A DNA stretch of 64,000 nucleotides from Panicum virgatum (taxonomy: Eukaryota > Streptophyta > Magnoliopsida > Poales > Poaceae): contig NC_053137.1 in assembly GCF_016808335.1 (NCBI RefSeq), positions 1,674,001-1,738,000 on the forward strand, in the 5' to 3' direction. A model generated the notes under the pieces. That model did no database searches, was not told where the DNA came from, and worked only from the letters and a program-made list of their open reading frames with translations. Position numbers and translations under genes: made by a program. Of this stretch, positions 1 to 10,544 are shown piece by piece (the first letter of the stretch is position 1; each line of letters begins with the position of its first letter).

Positions 1-742
1 ATATGTTCATTCCAACCAGCAAGATCGGGTTCGTGTCCAACACCATGCATCTCAATGGATTCGCCCAAACTCATTATGTTGCAAGAAGCATAATCAGCAT
101 GAGCTTCTACCTATTAGCAACCCAGACATGGTAGGATTGTCAGATGCTTTCTTGGAACCAGTAACTGAAGTGAATTTGCAGTGTCAGGTTTCTTTGTCTC
201 CATACAACAAACAGAAGACCTTGCCATTTGAAGACATACTTTCTCTGCAGGATTCTAGTTATCTGAAAGCTGGAATTTACTTTGCACCTCATCGCTCTTT
301 AGAACACACGCTGCCTGCAAATAGAAGCTCGGAGATAGTGGCGACAGTCGGCGAGGATCAACATTGCTTGCATGTAGACGTTACCTTGGAACAACTGGAA
401 GATATCATACTGCCAAGGGCGCTAGATTACTTCTACCAGAATACTGAAGCATCAATTTACAAAATGATTTGGAAGTCTAAACATAGCTCTGCACTTATTC
501 AGGTTGAGAAGGCAAGCATGAGCACACCGAAAAGTTTTTGGGGGGCTAGGAAAAGAAAGCTGTTACAAGGACATGATAAGGAGTTTATAAGTAGAAAATT
601 TATGATCCCTCATTTGTTCGATTTATGGCGCGCACATGTGCCCATTCAGCTAAGAAGCGCGTTCAAGGACTGGCTGAAGAAAGAAAAGTTCATACTTCAT
701 AGCATCGCAGCTGGACCTGAAATTCTAAATCATGTAACATAG
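1..742 (+). CDS. Rx-N-like family protein, copy 1 (3' part only)
   Basis: The frame is open from base 2 to TAG at 740-742, at least 246 residues; the 5' part lies outside the window. The ATG at 128 is internal, because the upstream codons still match paralogous copy 3 (for example SQWIRPN and LCCKKH here against SQWLRPN and LCCKQH there). The whole family, judged from copy 3, has an N-terminal coiled-coil region like the Rx N-terminal domain of disease-resistance proteins, but no P-loop or NB-ARC and no LRR. I know such proteins as an uncharacterised grass family (PANTHER PTHR33377, from memory). This is the only copy without an internal stop or frameshift in the visible part, so it is the best candidate for a working member. 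Its function is unknown; a link to immunity is only inferred from the N-terminus. Confidence 0.7.
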   Translation, partial: YVHSNQQDRVRVQHHASQWIRPNSLCCKKHNQHELLPISNPDMVGLSDAFLEPVTEVNLQCQVSLSPYNKQKTLPFEDILSLQDSSYLKAGIYFAPHRSLEHTLPANRSSEIVATVGEDQHCLHVDVTLEQLEDIILPRALDYFYQNTEASIYKMIWKSKHSSALIQVEKASMSTPKSFWGARKRKLLQGHDKEFISRKFMIPHLFDLWRAHVPIQLRSAFKDWLKKEKFILHSIAAGPEILNHVT

Positions 743-1190
743 ATCAATTAGGGGGAAAGGGATGGGATAGAAGAAAATATTGGAGTTGCTATTCATAGTT
801 GAGGATAATCCACCAACGCATCATAGTATAGGTATTATCAGAGAACAAATATGAGTCAAAGGTTTGAAATGAATACAGGGGCAATTGGAGCAAAGCTAGT
901 GTAGTGTTATTATCCATATTTGAAATGCAGTATCATGGTAGTAGTGTTACATGTCAAATGTTTGTATCATGTTTGTATCATGTTGGTTTTTAGAAGTACG
1001 TTGTATATTAGGAATGCTAATGTAACACTCACTCTTTTGAGAATTTGAAATATTACTGGTTGATGGACTGTTTCCAGACTCTGAAAACGGCTGGCCATCT
1101 GTAATGCCATTTTTGAGCACTCCACCATTTCATGAACCAGAGCAGTTCTCTAAATTTCAGCATGATGTTACTTCTGCGTTCTGTTAAGTG
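743..1190 (+). other. 3' flank of copy 1, then start of module R
   Basis: No gene. The first 300 bases or so are clearly homologous to the 3' flank of copy 3 (35,463-35,750), so the duplication unit included the 3' UTR. From about 1,060 a short piece of module R begins (TGGACTGTTT, then CCATCTGTAATGCC), which recurs at 2,190, 22,140 and 27,510. Confidence 0.55.
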
Positions 1191-2040
1191 TTAACTGAGG
1201 TTTGGTACACATGAATGACAGTGTCTCCCTTCTCCCTGAACCTGAAGCAGAGGAGAGAAAGAAAGCACCATGCCGCCCAAACCAGAAGCTCTGGACTGCG
1301 TTCTTCCACGAAACCTGACACCAGCAGCCACCGCCCGCGCAACGAACGTCATCGTGCCCCCGGCTAACTCCTCCCTCCACCACGGCGGCACGTACGACAC
1401 GTACACGGCTGGTGATGGCCCAGCTCAGTAGCTCACTGCATCGCCTCCTTCCAACTAGCAACCAAACAGCAGCAGGCAGCCACGGTGCACGGCCCGCCCG
1501 ACGCCCGTCGAACCCCACCGCGCCGCCGACTTCTCCCTCGGCCGCCGCCGCGTTCCCACGTGCGGCGCGCTCATCGGAGCACACAGACCTTGCGATGGAA
1601 CGCCATGGCGGCCGGCCACCAGCTGGCGCACTGCCGGCCCGGGCAGCATCGTGAGTGCGCGCAAGGGCGCAGACAGAGGCCGCGGTGCTTTGTGCTGAAG
1701 ATGGCGACGGCAGGTGCCTCGACGTTGCTCCTAGCCTCCTACAGGCCGTTCTCCCCTTCCTGGCCTCGCCTGACGGCTCTCCGCTCGCCGGCGGACTCAC
1801 CGCCGCATACTGTGGCCTCCTGGGAAGCTGAGGGCCGTCCAACCCGCATCGCACGGCCAGGATACATTTTATGAGGACTCCAGCGAGGCGAACAGAGCGC
1901 GCTCTCGTCAAGGCGTGATCCCGCGGCGCTGCTCCGAGCCGGCGTGGGTTCGATCCGGCCGGAAAAATAGGATGTGTTCTGTTCTTCTCTCAGAAGACCC
2001 TCCTGAACACATTTCAGCTCGTTTTCGCTTTGCATCCATG
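1191..2040. repeat. GC-rich degenerate module A/B fragments
   Basis: GC-rich stretch sharing blocks with modules A and B elsewhere, such as GGAACGCCATGGCGGCCGGC at about 1,598 and CACACAGACC near 1,580. It ends in a segment at about 1,945-2,040 (CCGGCCGGAAAAATAGGATG onward) that recurs at 21,618-21,735 and, diverged, at 5,240-5,330. Overlapping open frames exist on both strands, but no frame is conserved between copies, so I call no gene. Confidence 0.5.
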
Positions 2041-2510
2041 GCCGTCAGGTTGGGAAGTTTATTCAGACTTCCTGCACATAGTTTATTCAGACATTCAGGA
2101 AGTTTACAAGTACTAAGTACTAATGTTGGAGTTGGAAATGTTGTAGCTGGCTGATTGTTCACTGTTAAAGGCCACAGAACAATCAATGGTTGGACTGTTT
2201 GCAGACTCTGAACTCGGCTAGCCATCTGTAATGCCATTTTTGTGGACTCCACCATTTCATTTCATCAACCAAAGCAGTTCTCTGAAGTTCATATCGAGGT
2301 GACATCAAAATGTGGTCGATTCCAGTTCTACAGTTTGTAGAGTAGCCTCTCAAAATCCCCTAATAGTTCGTTCGTTTGCTGTAAGATGAAAATAAGAGCA
2401 CAGAAAGAAAAGGTGTGTCATACAGTGTGGTATTCTTTTTTCTGAATTTTCTGAGTGAAATATTCAGAGTTACATCGCAATAATCTATGTCTGACTGGAA
2501 GCTTTGATTC
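2041..2510 (+). repeat. Module R, copy 1
   Basis: AT-richer non-coding block. It matches 22,015-22,375 and 27,370-27,830 nearly end to end (TTCAGACTTCCTGCACAT, ACTGTTAAAGG, GGACTCCACCATTTCA, AGAGTAGCCTCTCAAAAT), and its tail (TATTCAGAGTTACATC) also occurs right after the Tat element at 17,993. Each full copy lies upstream of a GC-rich A/B block, so it defines the duplication unit. Confidence 0.65.
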
Positions 2511-2569
2511 TTTTTCCTTCAAAATTTTGATAGCAGATTTTACTGTCACCAATTGCAAAATCTCACAGT

Positions 2570-3660
2570 CAGAGGCGTGCCCACGTAAAGTGAAATTCAC
2601 TTCTGTAGTTGTTAACTGAGGTTTGAAACGCATCTGACCCTGATTCCCTGAAGCAGAGGAGAGCAAGAGAGCAGCGTGCTGCCCAACCTGAAGTTCTGGA
2701 CTGTGTTCTTCCAGGAAACCTGACAGCAGCCCAATTTGCAGCACGTCCGTCTTCTCCGTCCACCACGGCGGCACGTCCGACGTGGACGCGGCTGCGTTCC
2801 CGCTTGCGGCGCGCTACTCTGAGCAGACGCAGCACGCGATGGAACGCCATGGCGCGCTTGGCGTACTGCGGAGCGGCACTGGGCACGCGCGCGGGTGGAC
2901 TTGCAGGCGGTGCCGCGGCGGTGCTTGGTGGCCACGCCGGCGGCAGCGGCGGATGCCTCGCCGGCGCTCCAAGGTTCTGCTCCAGAGAGGCCCCCTCTTC
3001 GTGGCCTCGCTCGCCGGCTCTCGGCTCGCTGGCGGGTGGCCTTGCCACCGCACAATGCAACCCAGGGGGTGGACGGTACCCCAATTACCGTCCGGGGTGG
3101 ACGGTATCCCATTTACCGTCCACCCCTGGGTAGCCGTTGGATCCACGGCCGACGGCCAGGATACACCCGATTCGGACTGGAGCCAAGTGAACGGGCCGGG
3201 TCTCTTCCCTGTGCCCCGTCGTCGAGGCCGTGATCCCGTGGCACTGCCTCGCCGGCCTGACGCTGGCAGGCAGCCACCGCCCGGTCCGCCCGCGCGCGAG
3301 TCGAACGGACTTCACCGCCGCCGGCTTCTCCCTCCACCACGGCGCCGCGTCCGGCGTGAACGCAGCCGCACCCCTGCGTGCGGCGCCCTCATCGTAGCAC
3401 ACAGACCGTGCCAGTTGCGACGGAACGCCATGGCGGCCGGCCACCTGCTGGCGCGCTGCCGAGCGGCAACGCGAGGGCGCGCAACGGCGCAACGACGCAG
3501 ACAGAGGCCGCGGTGCTTTGTGAAGAAGAAGGCGACGGCGAGTGCCTCCACGGCGCTCTTAGCATTTGATCCCGAGCATTCTCCCCTGCTTTCCCCCTCT
3601 CGGCTCGCCGCCGCATACAGTAACCAGGGGTGCATGGTATTTCATGCATCGGGTCATTGA
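2570..3660. repeat. Module A, copy 1
   Basis: GC-rich unit: a head with the TCCGTCCACCACGGC block near 2,756, a central double hairpin (3,061-3,130), and a tail with GGCCGTTGGATCC-like sequence at 3,130, CTCGTCGAGGC-like sequence at about 3,220 and GCCATGGCGGCCGGCCACC at 3,427. Similar units lie at 22.44-22.9, 27.99-28.68, 30.05-30.79 and 63.13-63.87 kb. Open frames cover it on both strands, but they shift between copies and share no domain. The CCGTTGGATC-like motifs resemble grass promoter-proximal DNA, so it may descend from the 5' region of a gene. Confidence 0.55.
3061..3130. repeat. Double-hairpin micro-repeat, A type (locus 1)
   Basis: Two stacked quasi-palindromes. The first pairs GGACGGTA (3,071) with TACCGTCC (3,086-3,093). 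The second pairs GGTGGACGGTA (3,096-3,106) with TACCGTCCACC (3,114-3,124). The whole is enclosed by an outer inverted repeat, CCCAGGGG and CCCCTGGG. Ten further loci occur in the window. Confidence 0.75.
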
Positions 3661-3699
3661 ACATTGGCCCCCTCATTCCAGTTGAGCACCGGCTGGTGC

Positions 3700-4300
3700 T
3701 GCAGCTCGTCGGCAGTGGGCTCCTAGCTACGAGGCGAGGGCGGAGTCCTGTCCTGGGAGGAGGCGCGACTTGCCGTCCGGCGGGACGCGGAGGAAGATGA
3801 TATCCTCAACGATCTCCTCTCGTCCGAGTCTGGCAGGTGTCGTTTCAAAAAAAAAAAAGAATCTGGCAGGTGGGGCCATATGGGAGCTGTGAGGGTGGCG
3901 ATCCGCTTTGACTTGGTATTGGGAGATCCCGGCCGCGTGAAAGGCATCCGACGGTCGAGGTAGACTGGAACCCGGACGGTATATGAAATACGGTCCGGGG
4001 TGGACTGCGTTTACCGTCCACCCGGGTGCTGTCCTGCGCGCGCTCCCCGCTCGCCGTCGCCGCCGGCGTCGTCGGAGATCACAGCGTCGCGCGTACACGC
4101 GGCGTGCTTCCGCCGGTGGCCGTCGTCCACGTTTCCTCGACGGCGCCGCGCCGTGCTCGAGTGCCTCCTTGGGTGCCCGCCTACCTAGTCACCGCGGAAT
4201 GGAAGGTGATCGCGCAGCGCAGGGCCGTGACGCCGCCGCGGCGCCTCCTTGTCGCCTTGGGCCTCCACCCAGTTGCCGTCCGAGGTGACCGCCTCCGCTT
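3700..4300. repeat. Module B, copy 1
   Basis: GC-rich unit with, in order: GAGGCGAGGGCGGAGTCC, a TCTGGCAGGTGGGGCCAT block, GATCCGCTTTGACTTGGTAT, a B-type double hairpin (3,971-4,026) and a tail with GTCGTCCACGTTTCCTCGAC and CGCCGTGCTCGAGTGCC. An A-run near 3,850 is flanked by a short duplication of TCTGGCAGG. Related copies lie at 4.5, 23.2, 25.1/26.2, 28.7 and 30.8 kb and at the window end. No conserved reading frame. Confidence 0.55.
3971..4026. repeat. Double-hairpin micro-repeat, B type (locus 2)
   Basis: CCCGGACGGTAT pairs imperfectly with ATACGGTCCGGG, followed by a degraded second hairpin ending in TTTACCGTCCACCC. It sits at the same place in module B as the other B-type copies. Confidence 0.65.
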
Positions 4301-5130
4301 TGAGCAGACGCGCCGCGCGACGGAACGCCGTGGCGGCCGGCCACCGGCAGGCGGCAGGCGTGCCTGGCGCACTGCGGAGCGGCACTGCGCACGGGGCAGA
4401 CTCGCAGGCGGCGCCGCGGCGGTGCTTGGTGCCCACGCTGGCGGCAGCGGCGGATGCCTTGCCGGCGCTTGAACATTGGCCGCCTCGTTCCAGTTGAGCA
4501 CCGACTGGCGCCGCAGCTCATCGGCGTTGCTCTCCGAGCCTCCTAGGAGGCGAGGGCAGAGTCCTGTCCTGGGGGCATGGTCGCTCCCCGGCGGCAGAAG
4601 CTGCCTGTACGTAGGGACGAACCGGCGGGGGGCAATACCGCCAGTGGTAGCGCTCGCGGTACCGGCAGCAGAAGCCGCGGGCGGCGAAGAGGCGTGCGCA
4701 GAGCTTGCACGCGAGCGCCGCGCGGAGGAGGCGCGAGTTGCCATCTCCTCTCGTCCGTATCTGACAGATGGGGCCAAGGGAGTTGTGGGGGTGCCGTTCC
4801 GCTTTGACTTGGTATGGAGTCGTGCAAATGAAATACCGTCCGGGCGGATGATGTTTCCACCGTCCACCCCGGGATTCCAGCGCGCGCCGCACGAGGCCCG
4901 CTCGCCGCCGCCGCCGCCGCGCCGAGCGTCCTCGGAGATCACGGCGCCATGTACATGTGCCGTTCTTCTGCCGGTGGCCGTCGTCCACGTTTCCTCGATG
5001 GCGCCGCGCCGTGCTCGAGTGCCTCCTTTGGGTGCCGCCGCCTACCTAATTGCCGCGGAATGGCAGGTGCTCGCGCAGCGCAGGACCGTGGCGCCGCCTC
5101 CTTTGGGCTTCCACCCAGTTATTTCGACCT
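4300..5130. repeat. Module A fragment joined to module B, copy 2
   Basis: 4,300-4,475 is a truncated head of module A without a hairpin. It joins at about 4,476 to a second module B (GAGGCGAGGGCAGAGTCCTG at 4,549; tail CGTCCACGTTTCCTCGATGG at 4,981). The long open frames here (253-281 codons on both strands) overlap one another and are not kept in the other B copies. Confidence 0.5.
4829..4876. repeat. Double-hairpin micro-repeat, B type (locus 3)
   Basis: AAATACCGTCC followed by a degraded second arm CACCGTCCACCCCGGG. The most eroded of the eleven loci. Confidence 0.5.
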
Positions 5131-5719
5131 GGGTGGAAAAATTTTCTTCGACTCGGACTGCAGGGAAGCAAACGGGGCTCTTCCCCCTCCCCCTCGTCGA
5201 GGCTTGCTTGCACGAGCGCCAAGCCGGAGTTAATCGACCTGGCCGGAAAAATCTTGGTGGGTTCTTCTTGTATGGCAAATCGGATGCATTTTATTCTTCT
5301 CTTGGACCTCCCGAACGCTGAACCGCATTACCAGGTCGTTTCTGCATTCATGGCTGATTGGTCAGATACTCCTGATGCGCCGGCGCCACCATGCGGGGTT
5401 CAGAGCCGGAGATGAGTTTTGCCAAACAACCGAGAGTCCATCTCGCACTGAAATGTTTTGAGTTTTCTATGCATCCTCTGAGGAAGAAGGAAGATATACT
5501 TGTCGTCGTCAGAAAGCCTGATGGGCCTTTGTTGATCGCCCCTGCGAACTTGTGTGATTCAGACTTCCAGAACGTTTGCGGCAACCAAAGTTGGAGTGCC
5601 AAACAACGAACACTGTTAAAGACTGTTTGCAGAATCTGAACCCAGTTAGATATTCGTACATCGAGCTAGATTTCCTGAGTAACTCAAAATATGATGATCA
5701 AGGAGCAGTGTCAACCTCA
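5131..5719. other. Unassigned stretch between module B and the Tat element
   Basis: Holds a diverged copy of the CCGGCCGGAAAAATC block (5,241) and then AT-richer sequence with traces of module R (ACTGTTAAAGACTGTTTGC at 5,611). No supportable gene. Confidence 0.4.
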
Positions 5720-5988
5720 TTTGGTAATGTTGCCAATCTTGTTCTCTCTTAGCTTCTTCAACTCTTCTAACTCTGCAACTGGAATTGTGACCAAATCTAA
5801 TGCAGTTTCCTCAGGCATAGCAAAGTTAGCTCTATAGCCTCTCCTTCCCCCACGGTATCCACCTCCCCTCGATGTACCTCTATCACTACCTCTCCCCCTT
5901 CCACGATGAGACCTTTGTGGCTGAGGGCAAATACGACTCAGATGACCTCTCTCACCACAATTATAGCATATTCTGGTTTCATGTGATT
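5720..5988 (-). pseudogene. Antisense gag fragment with CCHC zinc knuckle
   Basis: On the minus strand this reads an Arg/Gly-rich nucleocapsid-like segment with a perfect C-X2-C-X4-H-X4-C knuckle (CYNCGERGHLSRIC, about 5,922-5,963), followed by RG repeats and a Glu/Leu-rich tail. It resembles the end of an LTR-retrotransposon Gag but is not the Gag of the adjoining Tat element. It is only about 85 codons, with no start and no downstream domains. Its tail sequence (5,751-5,779) recurs inverted at 5,989-6,017, at the very edge of the Tat gag. Confidence 0.6.
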
Positions 5989-6017
5989 GTTGCAGAGTTA
6001 GAAGAGTTGAAGAAGCT
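5751..6017. repeat. Perfect 29-bp inverted repeat at the Tat breakpoint
   Basis: Bases 5,751-5,779 are the exact reverse complement of 5,989-6,017 (ends AGCTTCTTCA and TGAAGAAGCT), with a 209-base loop holding the antisense zinc-knuckle fragment. This looks like a fold-back rearrangement junction. Confidence 0.85.
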
Positions 6018-7931
6018 TTGGGGAGTCACACAGAGGAAGCTGCACTGCATTCTAGGCCGCAAGTGCCATTCTCATTTGCGGCTCCAAAACCACAAAATTC
6101 GCCGATCTACGTCGTCCACAAGATCGGCGGTGATCCTGGAGAAGGCCAATTCCTCACCGAGCCACCCAAGGAGATCCCGCACGGCTACACGTGCGCCTAC
6201 ATCCCTGACAGCGTCAATCCAACACGCTCGGTGCAGATGGTAAACCCAGGAGCTTCTGGAGCAGACGCGGAGAAACAAGCGTGGCTGGCAAAGTACGCTA
6301 CCAGGCCGAGTGCTGAGCCATCGGCCCCAGGAGTTCTTATTGTGGAGCAGGTCAGTGCAATACTGAGAGACCAGTTTGGCATCTTGCCCAAGAGGAAAGC
6401 GATCGGCTACTCCAAGCCGTACCTAAGTGACTACGACTTGATCCCACTGCCACCCAAGTATCGGCTTCCTGAGTTCACCAAGTTCAATGGGTCAGAAGGA
6501 GCCACCTCCATAGAGCATGTGAGCCGATACTTAATGCAGCTTGGGATGATCTTAGTGTCGGATCCTCTGAGGGTCCGGTTCTTTGGCCAGTCTCTTACAG
6601 GCCCGGTGTTTGGGTGGTACGCGTCATTGGCTCCGGATTTGATTCGAACTTGGAGGCAGCTGGAAGATCAGTTCCATACCCAGTACTACTCAGAGGCTGC
6701 TGAAGCTGGAATTGCCGACCTCGCCCAAGTCAGGCAGAAGTGAGGAGAGACTGTGTCAAAATACATACAGCGCTTCAGGGAAGTCAAAAACCGATGCTAC
6801 TCGTCGCGCATCACAGAGAAGGAGGCAGTCGACTTGGCTGTTCTGGGGCTCGCTAAGCCAATCAAGGATCTGGCTTTTCAGTTGGAGTTCACCTCTCTGG
6901 CACACATGGTGCAGAAGCTTACGGCATATGAGCTTTACCATCCTGAGCTGTACCAGGACAAGTTCAAGCGCCATGTAAACATGGCCCAGGCGGATGAATC
7001 TGATGACTCTGGCGAGGAGCAAGAAGTGGCCATGGCAGAGTGGACTCGGGGGGCAAACCCCGTCCCGTGCAAATGGATCAAGCAGCAGGGGCTTGTGAAG
7101 GGCTTCGACTTCGACGTGACCAAAGCAGAGCAGATATTTGATCTGCTCCTCAGAGAAAAACAGCTGAAGCTCCCAAAGAATCACAAGCTACCGACGCCAC
7201 AACAGCTGCAGGGAGGGCTGTACTGCAAATGGCACCACTCGTTCACTCATGCCACGGGTGAATGTAAGGAGCTGCGTCGTCAGATCCAATCGGCTATCGA
7301 GCAAGGCCGATTAATTTTGGCTCAACACATGATGAAGGTCGACACGAAGCCCTTCCCACAAGCCAACGTGGTAGAGTTGTCGGACTTCACTCCTACAAGC
7401 CAGAATTTTTCATTCCAGATCAACATGGCGGGGCCCGTATGCCGTCGTGACGAGCAAAGGAGAGAGGCCGTTTTTGGCAAACGGCCCCAGGATCAAAATG
7501 AGTCAGGGCGACAGCACATTACTGAAGAGCAAGTGCGTCACATCCGTAACCAGCTTCCTGCTTCCGATCGGCTCTTGGAAAAGTATGAGTATCAGCACAA
7601 GCTGCGTCGCCGATATCAATCGGAAGAAGAGGAGTATGAGTGCCGCACAAGGAGGACGCTGGGAAGACGCCAGGCCGTACGCGACCACTGGCATTGCCCG
7701 TTCTTCAGGTACTGCTGGAATTCTGGCATGAACCGGTTGCCCACTATAGATGATTGTCTGGAGTGCAGGCCTCGGACACGCCAGTCTGGCAATACTTCGG
7801 TGTTTCGACGCTTGGGGCCCAAAGAGCGTCACAATGAACATGTTGAGAGGTCGACCAGGGGTGATTCCGAGCCAGAAGAAGACAGGTACCATCGCCCACG
7901 CTGGTGTCCTGACGGGCTTAATCGCTCGTAG
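6018..7931 (+). pseudogene. gag: Tat gag (degenerate)
   Basis: One frame runs through the region, broken by TGA at 6,741-6,743 and ended by TAG at 7,929-7,931 with another TAG at 7,944. The first part carries the conserved Tat capsid region (YDLIPLPPKYRLPEF, then SLTGPVFGWY and LEDQFHTQY). The second part has a Cys/His cluster, CKWHHSFTHATGEC, at about 7,228-7,270, the usual variant zinc knuckle of this lineage, in the segment before RRQIQSAIEQGRL. The N-terminus is lost with the 5' end of the element. The role in an intact element is to form the particle and bind the RNA. The gag frame is the same as that of protease and RT, so the element once used a single gag-pol frame. Confidence 0.8.
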
Positions 7932-7949
7932 AAGCGCAGAGTGTAGCGC

Positions 7950-8843
7950 TTGCGCAATCTGGAAGAGGCAGAAGCAAAGTACCTTGACGTGCTGAGGAAG
8001 GCACGTCCGGATCTTGCGGAACAAGTCAAGCTCCCGCGAAGGGTGGAAAGGCGCCCTCCTAGAAAAGAGTGGCGCCCCAAGCAGACAAAAGCCGATGAGA
8101 AGCCATCGGCTGATGTGAACATGGTGTTCGTGCTCCCATCGGAGTTCCGAGCACCCCAACCGGAGGATTTGCCCTTTGCACAGTTGGATCTTGGCCCCCA
8201 GCCGATCATCTTGGAGAAGCCAAAGGAAAAAAGTTACAAACATTTGAAGGGTCTGTATCTCAAGGGCTTTATCAACGGTAAACCCGTTAACAGGATGCTG
8301 GTTGACACCGGCGCTGCAGTCAACCTGATGCCGTATTCGGTGCTGCGCCGGTTGGGGCGTTCTTCTGCCGACCTAATCAAGACCAATGTGATGCTCAATG
8401 ACTTTAACGGGCAACCATCAGAGGCAATGGGGGTCCTTAATGTGGAACTGACAGTGGGCCGCAAGACGATCCCGACTTCGTTCTTCATCGTCAACAGCAA
8501 GAGTGCGTACACGGTATTGCTTGGGAGGGATTGGATTCACGCCAACTGTTGTATCCCTTCCACAATGCATCAGTATCTCGTCCAATGGGATGGCGATGAA
8601 GTGGAAGTGGTCCGAGCAGATGACTCTAGCAAGGTCTCGCTCGCAGACATGAATGCCTGGGATGCGGAAGGGCAAGAGCCGATCTCAGGGATCGCCCTGG
8701 AAGATTGTGATCGGATCGAAGTGACAAAAAACGGACCGAGGCTGGTCTTATCCACTGGCCTCACAGAGAAGACGCATCCTGGTATGCTACGGGGTGTAAT
8801 AGAGGTAGAGAGGCCGGTCCCAGCGACCGGCCCCAAAAAATAG
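7950..8843 (+). pseudogene. Tat aspartic protease
   Basis: Retroviral-type aspartic protease in the same frame as gag. The active-site triad lies in MLVDTGAAVNLMP (GAC ACC GGC at about 8,305-8,313), followed by the flap-side region and the LLGRDWIHAN motif near 8,520. It would cut the Gag-Pol precursor inside particles. The frame itself has no stop from 7,950 to TAG at 8,841-8,843, but it is cut off from gag upstream and from RT downstream by stops. Confidence 0.8.
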
Positions 8844-9110
8844 AAAAATCTTGTTCGGGGTCGGAATTGTTACATGATGTACATATGATGGCCTGCTCTG
8901 GCAGTTGGCCGCTCGTTGAATATTCGGTTTTGAATGGTAATGGGAGTATAGAAGCGGCCAGCCCATATGGTTGGCCAAATAATTTTTCTTGTCATCTCCA
9001 TGTGTTTGCCGCTGATCTGGTGGATAACAAAGACTCGCTTGCATTCGCAGCTGGTTTTTCAGACGACGGCAAGCTGGGATACGGGTTCACGTCAGCTGAT
9101 GATTTTGGAA
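8844..9110 (+). other. Spacer between protease and reverse transcriptase
   Basis: Several stops in the gag-pol frame lie between TAG 8,841 and about 8,945, and the conserved RT linker resumes after about 9,110 (VDIGPRDKPQPTFI). Ogre elements of the same lineage have an intron at this place. I could not fix a convincing donor and acceptor pair here. Confidence 0.4.
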
Positions 9111-10511
9111 GAGGTTGACATCGGTCCTAGGGATAAGCCACAGCCGACATTTATCAGCAAGAAGTTGGATCCGGTCTTGCGTGAGGAGATGATTGCACTG
9201 CTGAAAGAGTACCGGGACTATTTTGCATGGGACTACACCGAGATGCCCGGTCTAGATAGAAGCATCGTTGAGCATCGGCTCCCGCTCAAGAAAGGGTTTC
9301 GGCCGTTTCAGCAACGAGCACGTCAGATGAAGGCCGAAGTCCTAGAGGAAGTCAAGAAAGAGGTGGAGAAGATGTTGGATGCTGGGTTCATCAGGCCGTG
9401 CCAGTATGCAGAACGGATCTCTAGCATGGTACCGGTGCAAAAGAAGGATGGCCGATGGCGTGTCTGCGTCGATTTTAGAGATCTCAACAGAGCGACGCCA
9501 AAGGACGAATACCCGATGCCTGTTGCAGAGACATTGATCAACGCAGCTGCCGGCCACAAAATGATGAGTTTTATGGACGGTAATGCCGGCTACAACCAGA
9601 TCTTCATGGCCCCAGAAGACGTGAACAAGACCGCGTTCAGAGTACCAGGAGCGGTCGGCTTGTTCGAGTACTTGGTAATGACCTTTGGACTGAAAAATAC
9701 CGGTGCAACGTACCAACGTGCCATGAATTATATTTTTCATGATCTCATCGGCAAACTGGTAGAGATCTATATTGATGATGTTGTGGTCAAGTCCAAATCA
9801 GTTGGGGGGCACCTAGAAGATCTGCGCCAAGTTTTGGAACGGACTCGAAGGTTTGGGCTCAAAATGAACCCAAAGAAATGTGCCTTTGGAGTATCGGCCG
9901 GTCAATTTCTGGGATTCCTGGTGCATGAACGGGGAATCGAGATCGGCCTGAAGAGTCAAGAAGCTGTGAAGACGATGAAGCCACCTACTATGAAGAAAGA
10001 GTTGCAGAAGCTCATCAGTAAAATTAATTTTGTCAGACGATTTATTTCTAATCTGTCTGGGCGCATCGAACCATTTATGGGTTTAGTGAAGATCAAATCC
10101 GATGATGAGTTTCGCTGGGGGGCAGAATAGCAGCAAGCTTTCGATGAAATCAAAGAATATTTGTCAAAGCCTCTAGTGTTGGTTCCTCCTCAGCAAGATA
10201 GGCCGTTCTACATGTACTTATCCGTGGGTGACACGTCCATTGCTTCGGTGTTAGTCCAGAAGCACGACGGCCAGGAAAGGGTGGTTTTCTAACTCAGCAG
10301 ACGTATGTTAGATGCCGAGACCAGGTATCCTGAAATCGAGAAGCTTTGCCTTTGCTTATTCTTTACATGTACAAAGCTTCGTCATATTTTGCTCTCGGCG
10401 GAAACAATTGTCATATGCAAATCGGATGTCATAAAGCATATGCAGTCGGCTCCTGTCCTAAAAGACCGGCTTGGAAAATGGATGTTTGCATTGTCAGAGT
10501 TCGATATCTGA
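9111..10511 (+). pseudogene. pol: Tat reverse transcriptase and first RNase H
   Basis: RT palm with VCVDFRDLNRATPKDEYPMP, the MTFGLKN region and the catalytic YIDD box at about 9,769-9,780. It continues in frame into RNase H, which is broken by TAG 10,128-10,130, TAA 10,290-10,292 and TGA 10,509-10,511. The open stretch begins at about 8,967, but the conserved protein starts near 9,111. The RNase H is badly eroded: the first catalytic Asp region reads MYLSVGDTSIASVLV. It would convert element RNA into DNA in the particle. Dead as it stands. Confidence 0.85.
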
Positions 10512-10544
10512 TATCAGCCTGCGAAAGCAGTCAAAGGACAGGCA

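Noticed and set aside
2782..5321. Long plus-strand frames of 281-292 codons (2,782-3,660 and 4,476-5,321)
   Set aside because: They lie in GC-rich repeats that are open in several frames on both strands; the frame is not kept in the other module copies and no domain is visible.
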